DNA of 64,000 nucleotides from Euborellia annulipes (GCA_023213315.1 JAKCPI010016545.1:62001-126000); one strand, 5' to 3'. Positions 42,441-57,400 are shown, counted from the stretch's first letter. Notes: generated by a model not told the origin, from the letters alone. Made by a program: numbers and translations.

Positions 42441-45400
42441 GTCGTTTGGTCCAGTTTCCGCAAGCTCCGCATGCTCTTCCCCCCCTCTTGAACCTCCTTT
42501 CTTTTTTTTTTATTCGTTTCATGATATCAGGTCGAAAGAAAAATAAAACTTCTCACATTAAATGTTTTATTCTATATTATCCAAAATTAAAATAGAATTT
42601 AAATTTCTACATTATGGTAGAAATATTTAATATTTAACCAATTACTACTTCGGATAAATTATGAATTAAGTTATGAATATAATATTGTAATTAGTAAATA
42701 TTTATATGCATCAAAAAAATTCTGCCAACTCCAGGATCTTTGAATTCTGACTGTATATTCATCATAAGACGTTATTTTTCTCAAACTCCTTTATGTGTAT
42801 GTTAATTCATTCCTTTTTTTAAGTGAACTGAATATACCGAGACCGGATTTAACAGTTTAGTAGTTTACGTCCTCTTTAAGCCACCGCTCTTTGTTCTATA
42901 ACCCAATTCCATTTTCTTTTTACTGGTTGCATCAAATAAATGAATTATTACTTACCACCTAAAAAATAAATGCCATTTTTTAAATTAACTAATATATTCA
43001 ATTAAATTAATATACAAATAACAAACAATTAAGTATTAGTAATTGGACATTCCCAAGAGAGAGGAGTTTTATGGTATACAATTTTTTTTAAAATGATATA
43101 GGTCAATGAATTAGTGATTCACTCTAATCGGGTATTAATTATACATATATATCGTAAAATGGGATAACTTTGAACATCAGAAAATAGAGAAATCTGTGAG
43201 GAAGTGAAAATGGCACACAAGTTTAAGGATAGCTTCAGAATTAAATATATATATTGGCACAAAAGACCGGTGTAAATAAATCCATCAGGTGGATGGATAA
43301 GCCTTAGACACAGATTGAAGATGAAAACATTATATCTGAGTGTTTGATTAATTATTTTCTGTCCAAATTTACAATGTCTAGGACTAACATTGGACAGACC
43401 AATTGTTTTAGCATAAAAATCAATGTGTGTTCAATGTTACCCCGTTATAGATTTAACTTTGGACAGTAACATTTAATTTTTTTTCTGAAATGATTCAATA
43501 ATTTTTTGTAAACATGTACAGTGCATTCTAATTAATATTGGGAGAATAAATGTTTTGTTGTACTATTCATTATAATGATGGTGTTTTACGTTTGACTATT
43601 AAGTTGTTAATGTTTTACGTTTGACTAATAAGTTGTTAATGTTTTACGTTTGACTAATAAGTTGTTCTATTACGGTATATATGTTATACCTCGAATATTT
43701 GGAGGCTACTCGGCAATTCTTCCAATCCTTTTATGCCAGCTTTACCCCACCCTTTTCTCGCGGTCTTTTTCCCTTCCCGGCCAGGAATAGGGGGGCCAGG
43801 AAATAAAAGTCATCGCATAAATTTTCCAGGTATAACCCCCTATTATTTATGATTCCCTTCTTATGCGTCTTTTATGTCGCCTTGTATCGGTTAGTTGAGT
43901 CATGCGCACCTGATGGATATCAATTACCATCTCATAAAAAAATCATATATTTGTTAACACAGGCAAATCAACACTCAAATGAGTACTATACTAAAACAAC
44001 ACCTGTTAGATAGAGTATCTTATCTTCGTATGAAGCTCTAAATATGAATAGAAAAATCTCTCTGATAAAAAAATTATTTTTTGACTGTTTTTTATTATTA
44101 TATAGGCTATTAAAAATTTCTCTTACTATAATACGGGAAAGTAAAATAACCAGTTTTGGATAAGTGCCATATTTTGATTCGTCTTAAGAGATTACTTGGC
44201 CACCTACATAAAAACAAGTATAAAATTTCATAATATATAATACACAATAAAAAGTGCTATTTTTAATTTTTATGTAGGTCGTCTAAATCTATTTTAAGTT
44301 AAAACTAAACATGGATAAAAACTGCTGATTCCAATAGTAATACTAATAACGAATATTAATTATTATTTCCAGGTTTCTAGGAGGAAATCAATTTTCAGTT
44401 ATACCCACCAAAAAAAAAATTCCTATTGAAGTCGCATCTAAGCTAATTAAATAATATGTAGGGAATAGTTGAAATTTGTTCTTGTTTTTTTTTTATGCTT
44501 TATCACCCTGTGATTGTTATGTCAAACAATATATATTTTTTTTCTAATAATTTTTTTGATATATTCCAGCAACTGGACTATCGTTGGGTTCAAACAGGCA
44601 GTTTTCAAGCTGAGAGTGGAATAACATCACTGTCATGGAATTTAGAAGGCACCAGATTGCTTACTGGCGGAACAGTTCTTCAACTCTGGCATTTACATGT
44701 AGCTTTACAATCTGAAGAAGAAACAGATAATGGTAAAATTTATTTTCAGCAAAATTCTAAAAAAAAAAGATTATTTTTGGATTATAACTTTAACTAAATT
44801 AGATTTTTGAATGCAACTTAATCTGTGCCCTTTAGATACAGATAGAAATCACAGAGTTACACTACCTAGATCTCTGTAGCATTTATATCTGATAAAGTAA
44901 AGAAAAATATAATTTAATTTTTATTTACTAAGGTTGTATTTATGTAGAGGAGAAGTTAATTTTAATAAATTAATAATTCACATTGTAAATAATTGGAAGT
45001 TTTAGGAACCATTGTTATTAACAAAATCACGATTTTTTAATATGCTGATATTTATTTTGAGCCAACGCAATGCAATGTACAGTGAGGGTCAATATTAAGT
45101 CCCACCCATGCGTTTTCTACATGTGATTATTTCATTGTTTTTATAAAAGAAAATGAAAATCTTTATTGGAAATTTCTTTGGTTTGAACTATGAAAGTTTC
45201 CATTAAAAATATATATAATTTTTTTTTAAAAACAATGAAATAATCACAAGTGGAAAACGCATGGGTGGGACTTAATATTGTCCCTCACTGTACGTTTCAG
45301 TTTTTCTTCATATTAAAAACCATCATCAGGGATCTCTAAACATTTTTTACATAAATTACAATTAATGATAATATATCATATTTTTTATATTACATTTAAT

Positions 45401-48400
45401 GAGTGATCCAGAAATATCTATCCCATTTATAAAATATAAAAAAGACCTTCGATATCATGATAAATGTAACAACTTGGATAAGGTAAAAATCAATCACTTA
45501 CATATGATTGTATCATTAATTGTAATTTATGTAAAAAATTTTAGAGAGCCCTGAAGATGGTTTTTAATATGAAGAACAACTGAAACGTTGCATTGGCTCA
45601 AAATAAATATCCTCATATTAAAAAATTGTATATTTATTTATTAGTTTATTAGATTAATAATATAAAATGGATGCAGCCAATAAAGATGAAGATGGCTTTG
45701 TTGATCATAGCCGAAACGTTCCTAAATAGTGTTAACAAAATAGATGCTTTTTATTTATTGGCTGCATACTCTTTATATTATTAATCTAATTATTTTATCA
45801 TTAATTTTTATTTCTACTTATATTAAATAAAATAGAGAGAAAGTAAATAGTTTATTTTCATAAACAACCCTAACTACAACAAAACAGAAACATATATCAA
45901 ACACATTTCTCTCTTTCTTGTTAAGCTTTCTTCTCTCCTCGATCTTAATTGATCAAATGTTTTCGTTTTATTCCACCATCTATATGAATCAAATAAGAAT
46001 ACGTTTCTCGTATATTCCTCTTCTAATCCTTTCCCGTCAATTTTTTGAACTCATACTATTTTATCTATAATGAAAAATTTTCTTTTTGAAATATCAATCT
46101 TAAGTAAGTCCAACCTTGACCTTAATCTCTTTCCAAACATCATTTCCGTAGGTGATCGATTCCTTTAAAATCTCTGTAGCTTCAGCATTTAACGTTTTCA
46201 TATTATTCTTAAGCTCTTTGAGAGTTCGAATGGCTCTTTCTGCTAATCCATTGAAAAGGCGAGGCGATTGAGGTCATTTACAATAGTGACACAAAATTCT
46301 TTAAATTCATATAAGGTAAATTGAGGGCAGAATAATTTTTCTGAGAAACAGCTTTAGAAACTAAAGGAAACAAGTAATATACATAATAATAACAAAATAG
46401 AAACATAGCACACTTTTAACAACATGAATTTTTTTTTTTTAGTCGGACAAAGTGGAGGTGTTACTTTCGAGATCGGCGGCGAAGGTGGACATAGTCCAGG
46501 TATTACAGCTCCAAGTGGTACCGGACTTGGTGAAGAAGAAGATCGTGGCTGGGAATGTATTTGGAAATGTCGAACAGCAACCCCCGTAACACATATGGCT
46601 TTCTCTCAGGATGGCACTTTATTTGCAACTGCAGGTCACGCAGACAGGCTGGTCAAGATATGGTTCGAAAATAAACCACGTATGTTCATCGTATCTTAAA
46701 TGCCTATTTCCTGCTTTTTTACAATTCCTTTTATCTAAATCTTTCCTTCTTAATTAATGAAAATTTTATAACCAATTTGATTTTTTACTTTCTCTTACCT
46801 ATATATATATATATAATATATAGAGTGAAACTATTGCGATCATGTCAAAAATTCGATGTCGAGATTTTGATGGATATACATGTTTTGAGGTCCTTTAAAG
46901 TAGGTCCGCAAATTGGTCTGTGTATCTGTCTAAGATTGAAAGAAATGAGCTACGGGATTGAAATTTTATATTTAAGTTAGGTACCCTCCCGGACACTCAA
47001 AATAAGCATTTGAACAAAATCGGCTAAAAAGTACTAGTACTTTATTAAAGTATTTTTTAGTTTTTTTCCATTTTCTCAAAATTGGCTCTAACGATTTTCA
47101 TTAAAAATCATAAATCAATTATTTTTTAGATCCTCTTTAAAATGTATATTCTGATTTTGCCCTGAAAATTGTTTGAAGTACACTTTACTGATGTAGAATA
47201 TCAGATTTTTCAAATTCATTTTCCGGCTCTTCCTTCCATAGAGCCAATGTTAAATCCCTATGGGGATTTGCATGTTAATTTCGATTCAAAAGCCCCATTT
47301 TTACACATTAAAAAAAAAAAAAAATTTCCAATTATGAAATTTTATATTTGTTTAGGATTTTCTATTATGTATAAAATATCCAAATATGAGATTAAAATTT
47401 TGAAAAATTCCAAGAAGTCAACATTTCAAACCTAAGTTTGAAACTATGGTGCTATGGAAACTAAATATATCTCGACAAAAAAATCTGATGCGACCAGTCA
47501 CACCAGATTTTTAAATATTTTAATTAATTAAAAAATGACAACAATTCCCGTTTCCTTCCTCATTGGTTAATTTTTTGCCATGAGGTGGATTTGAACCTGA
47601 GTTGTTTTCAACTAATGATTATTTGTTTAATATGAATTCAAGTCTGTTGTAAAATGAAATGATCTTTTACAATTAACTAAATATACACAGAAAGCATGTC
47701 GTTAGCTTGATTGAATTTAATTGGATGAACTCTATCCGGACTTAAATTTCCTTCAAACTCTCGTCATCAGTTAAAAATGTTTATAATCAAAACTATTAAC
47801 TTCATTTAAGCCTTTTACAAAATTTTAGTATATAAATATTTATATTTATAATAAAAATAATGATATTATTTATTATTATTATAATTATGAAAAATGAAAA
47901 TTGGTTTAATATTAATAAAGTAGAAACTCGATTATTCGGTTCTTGATATTAAAGCTGAAAAATAAAACTTTATTTTATTATGTTTCAATCAAATTGTTGT
48001 TACAATTTTTTTTCTATTTTCTTTGCGACAATCCGGACGATTCTTGATCCCAATTAATCCGGATAATAGAGTTTCTACTTTATGTAAATATATATTTTTA
48101 TTTTTATCTTAATTTTTTATTATTATTTATAATCTTAAAAATATATAATATTTAAATTATTTTTGTCTTTTAAGAATTGTTTTTAATTTTACAAAAAATA
48201 TGTAATATTATTAATAAAAAGAAACCGAACTTTTGCTGTATCAGCTTTCTTGCTTAATATACAACATTTTAAGCACTGTCCCCTTCAAAATAGTCCCCTC
48301 TACTGGCAATACACTGTTCCCATCGTTTCTTCCATTTTTGGAACGCCTCCTGGTACACATTTTGTGGGATGGCGCTCAGGTTTCTCGTCGGATTGTCCTG

Positions 48401-51400
48401 TCAACATGTTTTTCAGTTTGGGAAACACGAAAAAGGATGCTCTGCGCAGGAAGAGACCTGAATTTGGAAAACCAGAGTTGGATGTCACGTCATGACAATG
48501 TCTCTGCAGTTATCTAACAAAACACCACATTCCCATTGTGCCCCATCCACCGTATTCTCCGAACTTAGCCCTAACAGACTTTTTCCTGTTTCACAAACTA
48601 AAAAACACGTTGAAAGGACTTTGTTTTCAAACCATAGAGGAGATATAAGACAATGCGACGAGAAGCCCACAAAATGTGTTCTAGGAGGAGTTCCAAAATG
48701 GAAGAAACAATGGGAAAGGTGTATTGCCAGTAAAGGGGACTATTTTGAAGGGGACAGTACTTAAAGCTGATACAGTTAGTTTCTTTTTGTACAGTGAGCG
48801 CCACAATTAAATCCTCACCTGGGAGCTAGAGCCTTAAGTATATGATATATAGTGATATAATTTTAAATTTGAAAAGGTAAAATCATCTGTACCTGATTTT
48901 ATTTGACCTTTTCGGTCATTAAAATTATTTCACTATATACCATATACTTAAGGCTCTAGCTCCTCTCATGACTTAATTGTGGAGCTCACTGTACACACCT
49001 GGTATTTAGAAACATACATTTATGGATTTGAGAAATAATTGATGTGTTTCCAAATATCAAGAGGAAATTATAAAAAAATTTAGAATGCCATCCAATCCCT
49101 GATGTTCATTTATAAATTTTTTACACGATAACATTAAAAGTGATTATTTTAGATATATAAAATCCCCAAGAAAAAACTGAATTGACGTCCTTGATAAAAT
49201 AATTATAAAATTATATATATATATATTTCCTATTTCTATATTCTTATAAGGCAAATAAATATTTAATTTTGTCAATTTTTTTCTTTCTTCTATTTTTAAA
49301 AAATTTTTATTTTAGTGCTCTTCCCGTCCAAAACACTTGAACACACCAACTCAATAAGCGGGGCTGGCATGAACGATGTTCATTATGGCTTTGTTTATAT
49401 TGCCCATCCAAGAGCAGTAACACACCTCTCATGGCGAAAAACAAGCAAATATATGCCCAAGTGGGTTTAATTAAATAAATCATTCAAATAAACAATTATT
49501 AATTAATTTAAACTAAATAATTTATTTTTTTTTTCTCCAGAGGTTCAGTCTCCAATATGCTGGTAACATCATGTCGTGATAATATCTGTCGAATTTGGGT
49601 GGAAACTGTTTTACCTGACGACGGCCTTGTTAATATGAATCAATTTGATCCACTCGCGACACAAAATCCCAAATTTCGAACTCATCGTCATAAACATCGT
49701 TTTATGCAACGGCTTAAACATATGAAGTTAGTCACTCGTCGTTTTTTTTCTTCTTCTTCATTAAACTAATTGGTCTCATATGCTTTTAATTATTAGCTTT
49801 ATTAAAATGGGTTATTTTGGCCTTCTAAGAGAAACGCTAGATTATTTAACAAACTTACTTTATTTATGGTTAGTTTTTCTTTTAGCGTAGTTGTTGTATT
49901 TATATAAATTTATTAATAAAAAACAAACATCTTGATTTTTTATTAAAAAAAAAGAATAGGTGGCGATTCCTGCCCCTTGGGGCAGAGCTGTTTGAAATAT
50001 ATACATATTTACTTTCTCTTACCTATATATTTAATAGAGAGAAAGTATTAGGATCATGTGAAAAATTCGATGTCGAGATTTTTATGGATATATACATGTT
50101 TTGAGGTCCCCTGAGTCCAAAAAGTAGATTCCGCAAATTGGTCTGTCTGTTTGTGTGTAACGATTTTAAGCATGATGGAATTGAGCTATGGGGTTTTTTA
50201 ACAAAATCGGCCAAAAAGTATTAGTACTTTACTTAAGTACTTTTTCAGTTTTTTCGAATTTCTCAAAATTGGCTCTAACGATTTTGAATACAATTCATAA
50301 ATCAATGATTTTTTTGATGCTCTTTAAAAAATATATCAGTAAAATTTTTCTTGAAAATTGTTTTAAGTGCACTTTACTGATTTACTTTTTCAGTTTTTTT
50401 TCCGATTGTCTCAAAATTGGTTAAAACAATTTTGATTAAAATTCATAAATCAATTTTGATTAAAATTCATAAATCAATTATTTTTTAGATCCTCTTTAAA
50501 ATGTATATTCTAATTTTGCATTCTGAAAATTGTTTGAAGTACTCTTTAGTGATGTAGTATTTCAGATTTTTCAAATTCATTTTTCGGCTCTACCTTCCAA
50601 GGAGCCAATGTTAAATCTCTATGGGAATTTGCTGATAAATTTCGATTCAAAAGGTCCCCTTTGGTACTTTTTACACATTTAAAAAAAGATTTTTTCCTAT
50701 TCTTATGAAATTTTATATTTATTTAGAATTCTCTATTGCAGCATTTTCCAATAATAAATAATAATTTAATAGTTTTTTTAGCAATAAAAACTTTTGCCTT
50801 TGTATTATTTTATAAAATGGGAGGGGTGGGGGAGGCGTCATACGATTAAATATTTTTAAGCGAGGCGTAGTAACAAAGTTTGGAAACCACTGCTCTATTG
50901 TGTATAAAATATCCAAATTTGAGATTAAAATTTTCAAAAATAACTCTAGTTTATTTCAACCAGTCAACATTTTGGAACTAAATATATCTCGACACAAAAA
51001 AATCTGGCGTGACAAGCACAGTACACAACTTTCTCTTACCGATGAGTAAGAGTACAGAAGTAAGTAGTAAGTACACAACTTTCTCTTACTTAAAGTAAGA
51101 GAAAGTTGTGTGCTGTGCTACCAGTCACACCAGATATTTTTTTATTTCGAAATTTGAATAATATTAATAAAACTTTTTATTATTATTTTATTTAAAAAGA
51201 TTTTTTTTTAATACAAATCAAGATGATTTTATTAAGAAATTTTTATCTATTTAGAGACAATTAATTTATAGCATTTAACAAATGAGTTCTTATTATAGTC
51301 AATTGTTTTATTTCCTTGGTCGGCATGTCAATGCCTTTTTCAATACCAATGACCCTTGTATTTGTTGGTTACTAACTAATTACAAACTATTATTTTTTTT

Positions 51401-54400
51401 TTTCAAACATTTGTGGCTGTTATATTTAAGAATTAAAAAGTCAATAAAAGAACGATGTTCGGCCATTTATTTCATTTAAACCGACGTTTTGACCAGAGGA
51501 GACAGGTCATTTTTTTTTTTTTTTTTTGGGAAGTCGAAAAAGGCCAAATATTTTTTTAATAAACCAAAAACTTTGATTTTGTCCGATCTCGTGCTATAAA
51601 TTTAATTTTTTTCTAACCCGTAGTAACTTGGAAGTGAAGGGAGACTTCTTTCTCTCCCACTTTACCTATACTCCTGTTTCGGGCACTGTAGAAATTATTC
51701 AAATAATAAAAAAAAAAATATTTAATTAAGGATAAGTAAGAGCTATATTATTGGACTTTTTATTTTGATAAATTGAAAATAAAAGATAAATCCTGATTTT
51801 CTTTCTCACTTTCTATTTCCAAATATACAAAATATCTAAGGAAATCAGGGAAATATCCCTAGAAATTTTATATTTCTAAAAAAATCAGAAAATATCTCTA
51901 GAAATTTTGTATTTCTAAGAAAATCAGGAAAATCCTAGAAATTTTGTATTTCTAAGAAAATCAGGAAAATATCCCTAGAAATTTTGTATTTCAAAAAAAA
52001 TCGGGAAAATATCCCTAGATATTTTGTATATTTGAAAATAAAAGTGTGAAAGAAAATCAAGATATATATATCTTTTATTTTCAATTTATTAATAAATGTT
52101 TTCGCCAAAAAATTTTTGAAATTTTAATAATACATTTATTTTAATTTACAAATTTATTTAATTAAAATTTAATAAATAATTTTTTCATTTTTATATTTAA
52201 AAAAAAATTTAAAATTTTCCTAATAGAATTTTTTTTTTTATTTTCTACATTAAAAAAAAATTAATTAACATTATTTTTTTAATTAGCCATGTAAAAAATT
52301 CTAATTTAATTCGTTAAAAAAATTATTTGCGATACAAATTTCAACGCCACTCCTTTTAAGAGTTATTTAAAAAAAAAATTTAAATTAAATTGATAAACAT
52401 AGCCAAGTATTAATTTAAAGGGAGGAAAGAAAACTTTTTGGATTATGAAATTAATTTTTACAGTTTGACCCCAAAACTATTTCTCCCTTTCTGCTATTGT
52501 GACCAATACCTGAATACATATTAATAATAGATGTTGACCCAAAACGCACACCTATTATCATTAAGCACCCAGAATTCATTCCGCATCCGCATCGTCACAG
52601 CCATTTTGAAATCAACTATAATTAGTTGGTGTTGGTTGTTCGTGTTTCGAGTAGGACCTGCTTTCACATCCGTCGACATGCGAAAGGAGGTGCTCAGGGT
52701 GCAGGTACAGATCCTACAAATATGGGTGTCATCGCGAATGCCGCCGGTTTAGGCGGTGGGGTTGCCGGTCTCGTCGGTGCCGGTTCGCCAATTCCCACTT
52801 TGCCTTCCACCTATAGTGTCCACGATTTCCATAGCTATGGCTACCACGGCACCGGTGTCACGCCAGGTCTCCATTTTCATCTGTCAGCTAGCATCAACGC
52901 AGAGACCGGTGAGCATTTTCTATTGACAAAACGAGTCCTCTTCAACAACAAACAAATTTTTATAGGGAGGGGGTGGGTTGAGCGATTCAAATTGGAAAAA
53001 CGCTCATTTGAAAGAATAAATGACCACTCGATCTTTTTCCATTTAAATTATAAAATATCAATATTTTACTATTTTATAATAAAATTAATTTATTGCAATT
53101 TGTTTTAGATATCCCTCTTGTTCCAAGTTTAATGACTGGAGAGCCAGATCGGGAACCGAATTTTATTATTCATTGGCTTAATAATAAAGAAATGCACTTT
53201 TCACTTCAGGCGGAAAATATTTTACAGGTGGGTAAAGATTTGGATGGGTGGCCGCCATCATTTCTTATCTAACTTTTATTGTTAAAACCGACGTCCATAC
53301 GGACGATCTTCCAATTATGAAACATCCTGTATATACGTACTTTCTTGACACCAAAAATTTCACCTTGTGGTATTTTTATTTATTTATTTATTTTTTTTTT
53401 TTACAGGAATTGACTCGTCGAGTAGTTGAAAAAGAAGAAGGAGGAGGTGATTTAGCTGGAGATGTTCATCATGATTCAGAACATGAAGAAATCTCTACAA
53501 GTATTTATATAATTTTATAACAAGTAGAGTAGCTACAAGTAAAGAGATGCTATTTAAAATAAAAAAAAATTTATGCTATGAAAAAAATGAAAACATTTGA
53601 TTATTTTAAACCGCTTCTAAAGACATGACAAATACTTTTTTTTTGATAATATATTTATTATAAATGTGTTTATTAAAGCTTTTGTGGTTTGAAATATTAT
53701 TATTAGGGGAATTTTTAATTATAGACCACATTTTTGTATTAAATATTTATTAAAAATATATATATATATAAATACTGTACAACGTTTCAACTGCTTATTC
53801 TGCAGCCGTTATCAAGTGCACAGTACTTGATAACGGCTGCAGAATAAGCAGTTGAAACGTTGTACAGTATTTACAGTAGCGTAACTAGGTGGGGGCGAAG
53901 GGGGGCGCTCGCCCCCTCCGCCCCAGGCGCATCAGCCTTTGGCGCCCCTCTATACGGACATAGGCGCCCTAAGGCATCTAAAATATAGCCCAGGGACGGT
54001 GATTTTATCATATTCTTTCTATAGATTGTCCAAAAACACGGATAGTTTTCTTTTAAATTATATTACAACTTAAAAAACGACGCCCTTGTTGAGCTTCGTC
54101 CCCTCCGCTCTCAAAGGCTAGTTACGCTGCTGAATATTTATATATATATTTTTAATAAATATTTAATACAAAAATGTGGTCTATAATTAAAAATTCTTCT
54201 AATAATAATATTTATTATATTTAGAAACAATCTCATTGTTTTTTTTTTCAATAATTCTATTAATATTTTTTTTGAAAAGGTACTTATCAGAAATAAAAAA
54301 AAAAAACATCTCAACCCGCTTTCATTATTGTACAAAAAACACTTGATTATATTTTAAAATTGAATTTAAATATCAATTAAATTTTTTTTTTTTTTTTTAG

Positions 54401-57400
54401 AAAAACGACATGCCAAAGTAACTAAAGGAATTAGTCACGATGAAAGCACAGATGAACATCATAGTTTTCCATCTTCTAGTGGTCACAGCCATCAATCTTT
54501 AAGGTAAATTTCAAATTTAATTTTTTTAATTTTACATATTTTAATTATTCTGAATTTTTAATTAGGTTATTTTCCCGCAGATATGGTTTTTCATGAAATA
54601 TTATTTTTTTAGTGCCACTACTTCAATCAACTCACTTGGCACGGATTCTGGTGGTGGTCCAGGGGGCACCGGAGGTCCTGGAGGAGCTGGAGCAGGAGCA
54701 CACATTCCCGATTCTCTAGATACCAAAATTGATTGTCTCTTACGTGATTGGCATCATAGTCCCGACCTTCTTTTTTCCGTCCATCCAGTTGATGGATCTT
54801 ATCTAATATGGTAATTATATATATATCTCGAATCTGTTTATTAAAGCTTTTGTGGTTTGTATTATTATTATTATGGGAGTTTTTAATTATAAACAACATT
54901 TTGTATTAATTATTTATTTAAAATATAAATAAATACTGTACAATGTTTCGACTGCTTGTTCTGGAGTCCTTTTCAAGTACTGTGCACTTGCTCCGACTCA
55001 AGTGAACTAACCTTTAAGGGACCGTTACAGGTGCATTTTATATACAACAACGTCAGCGCCATCTACAATCATTCTAATGAAGTTGGACACAAACTTTCAC
55101 GCCATCTACACCCATGAATTTAGATTTTTTGAATTTGATTTTTTAACATAGATGGTACAAAATATTATTATTAAATTTTTTCAATAATATTTACAATACA
55201 ATAATCAAAACTTAATGTCTAATTAACATTTTTCTCATTCAACACAATGTTCCACATTTTTTAAAGCCTATATCCATTTTCTTTCTTTAATAAATAATTA
55301 ATACAAAATGTGGTCTATATTTAAAATCTCGTTAATTATATTTTTCCTCTTCAAAGATTCCTCTAAGTTTTATTCCTCTCCAATTCTCAAATGTTTTTTT
55401 GTCAGATGAATTAATATTTTGATTTTTTTTTATTAAAGGGTTGTAGAATGGCTTGATGAATACCATCCCGGATCATTTAGACAGGCCCAGGTGTCCTTTT
55501 CTACCAGAATACCAAATGCTTTTCCTCTTGGCGATGCCATGACAATGGCAACCAATGTCTGCCTCTATAATGCTTATGGATGTCATCTGAATTATCGAGA
55601 TGTTCTTCGACCTCCAGCTCATAGTAAAGGTCCTGTAACAGCTCCAACCGATGTAGAACCATCTACTCCTTTACCAAGCCTTATTGAAGAAGAAGGTGAA
55701 ACAGCTACTTCAGCGGCCGAAGAACAAGCAAATAGCACAGAAACGGTGCAAGAATCAGGAAAGCCTACCTTTCCTCCAACTCAAAATGGAACTGCCAACG
55801 TAACAGCAGCTGAGGCAGCAAATGGTCTTCCTGGAGTATCAGCTGATCCCTCTCCAACCATTTCAATGGTTACTAAACATTCAAATGGAACTCTTAATCT
55901 GTGGCAGCTGACATTCGCTGATCGTTCTAAATTTTCACAAGTGAGTAATTATTGATATTCTTTTTAAAATAGACATTTTGTATTTATTTTTTACTTCAGG
56001 TCCTCAGTATAGGACATTCTTCTCGTGCATCTGGTCATCGTTTTCGTGTTAACGATATTACTTGTCATCCTGTATTGCCTTTATTATTAACCACTTCACA
56101 TCATAATTTAACCGAATATCCAGCAACTCCATCTACGGAAAATGGAATACAATCTCCAAATGGGACTCCAAAAGAGAAAGAAAATTCTTCCAAAACCGTA
56201 AGTAAAAGAGAAAATAAAAATATAGTGTTTAACTTGTAATAATTTAAAACCTTTTTTAGGCTTTCTGTTCCGAGCTCATTCTTTGGCGCGTTGATGCAGT
56301 AGGTCCATTAAGTAAATCCGGAGGTGTAGCTGAACTTGCACGTATTAACTCACCTGAAATATCAGCGTTTTCAAATGTAGCTTGGATTCCGACTTTGCTT
56401 CCTAGGTAGTTATCAATATATATAATTTCATATCAGAGCTGCAAAACTCAGTACTACTATTTAAAGTATGAAACATTTAACTAGATAATTTACTAATTTT
56501 TTAAAAGTATTTTTAGTAATGCTAATTTTGTACTGTTAACAGCTCTGTTTTATTTTTAAAATTTCCATAATTAATTATAAAAATTTTTTTGCAGCACCAC
56601 ACTTGGCAATTTATCAAACTCCCCGAGCGCTTGTTTTGTTGCTTCTGATGGTGTCAGTTTACGAGTATATCAAGCAGTAATTGACGCTCGTACACTTCTA
56701 GCAGAAGTTTCTAGCTCAGAAAGACGAAGCCGCATTTTAGACTCAATGCTTTCTTTATCAAGCGAAGAGAGCTCTTCTTGCGGTGAAGCAAATCGTCATG
56801 GATGCTCTCTTCACGATAAAATTAAAATCGTTTCACAACAATCAACTGCAAGGCCTGGATGTATTATCCAATTAGACGCTATCGCCGACGCTACCCATGA
56901 TTGGCAAAATACTCAATTTTTACATGTCTTTCAAGAACAATTGATTACTGGAGAAAGAGCTGAAGATTCTTCGCTTAGTGGAGCCGGAGATACATTTACT
57001 ACAGATAATAATGGACCTGATTTAGGTTTAATGGAAAATCATATGACTGCCATGGTAGATTTACATCATACTGCCGAATTCGAAGAACCTTTTTACATCG
57101 TTGTTCTTGAACGTACAATTAAATGCACAGTTGTTCATATGTGGCGTCTTGTGATTGCTTCTCAACCTGATGTTAATGGTATTAACTTATTTTGTTATTT
57201 ATAATCAAGGATAATTAATTTTTAATTAATTCTTTTCCAGCGGAAATGTCCGGAAGTATGCTGTATGTTCCTGATAGCCAACTGGTACAAGACGATGAAG
57301 AAGCCGAAGGCGGAGTTGGTGGTCGTTCTGCCAGTACAGCTGGCGAACAAACTGCTGCTTATGCTGATGCTCAAAGAGCCAAACAAATGCCAACTTCTCA

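Larger units (their letters stand above)
45000..45620. repeat. Hammerhead-bearing inverted repeat split by a mariner-type MITE
   Basis: The left arm (TATTTATTTTGAGCCAACGC, 45048 on) and right arm (CATTGGCTCAAAATAAATA, ending near 45615) mirror each other. The MITE at 45080-45290 lies between the left arm's end segment and its ribozyme core. Confidence 0.65.

Noticed and set aside
43582..43666. CRISPR-like array
   Set aside because: Direct head-to-tail 29-bp units with no spacers, in a eukaryotic intron.
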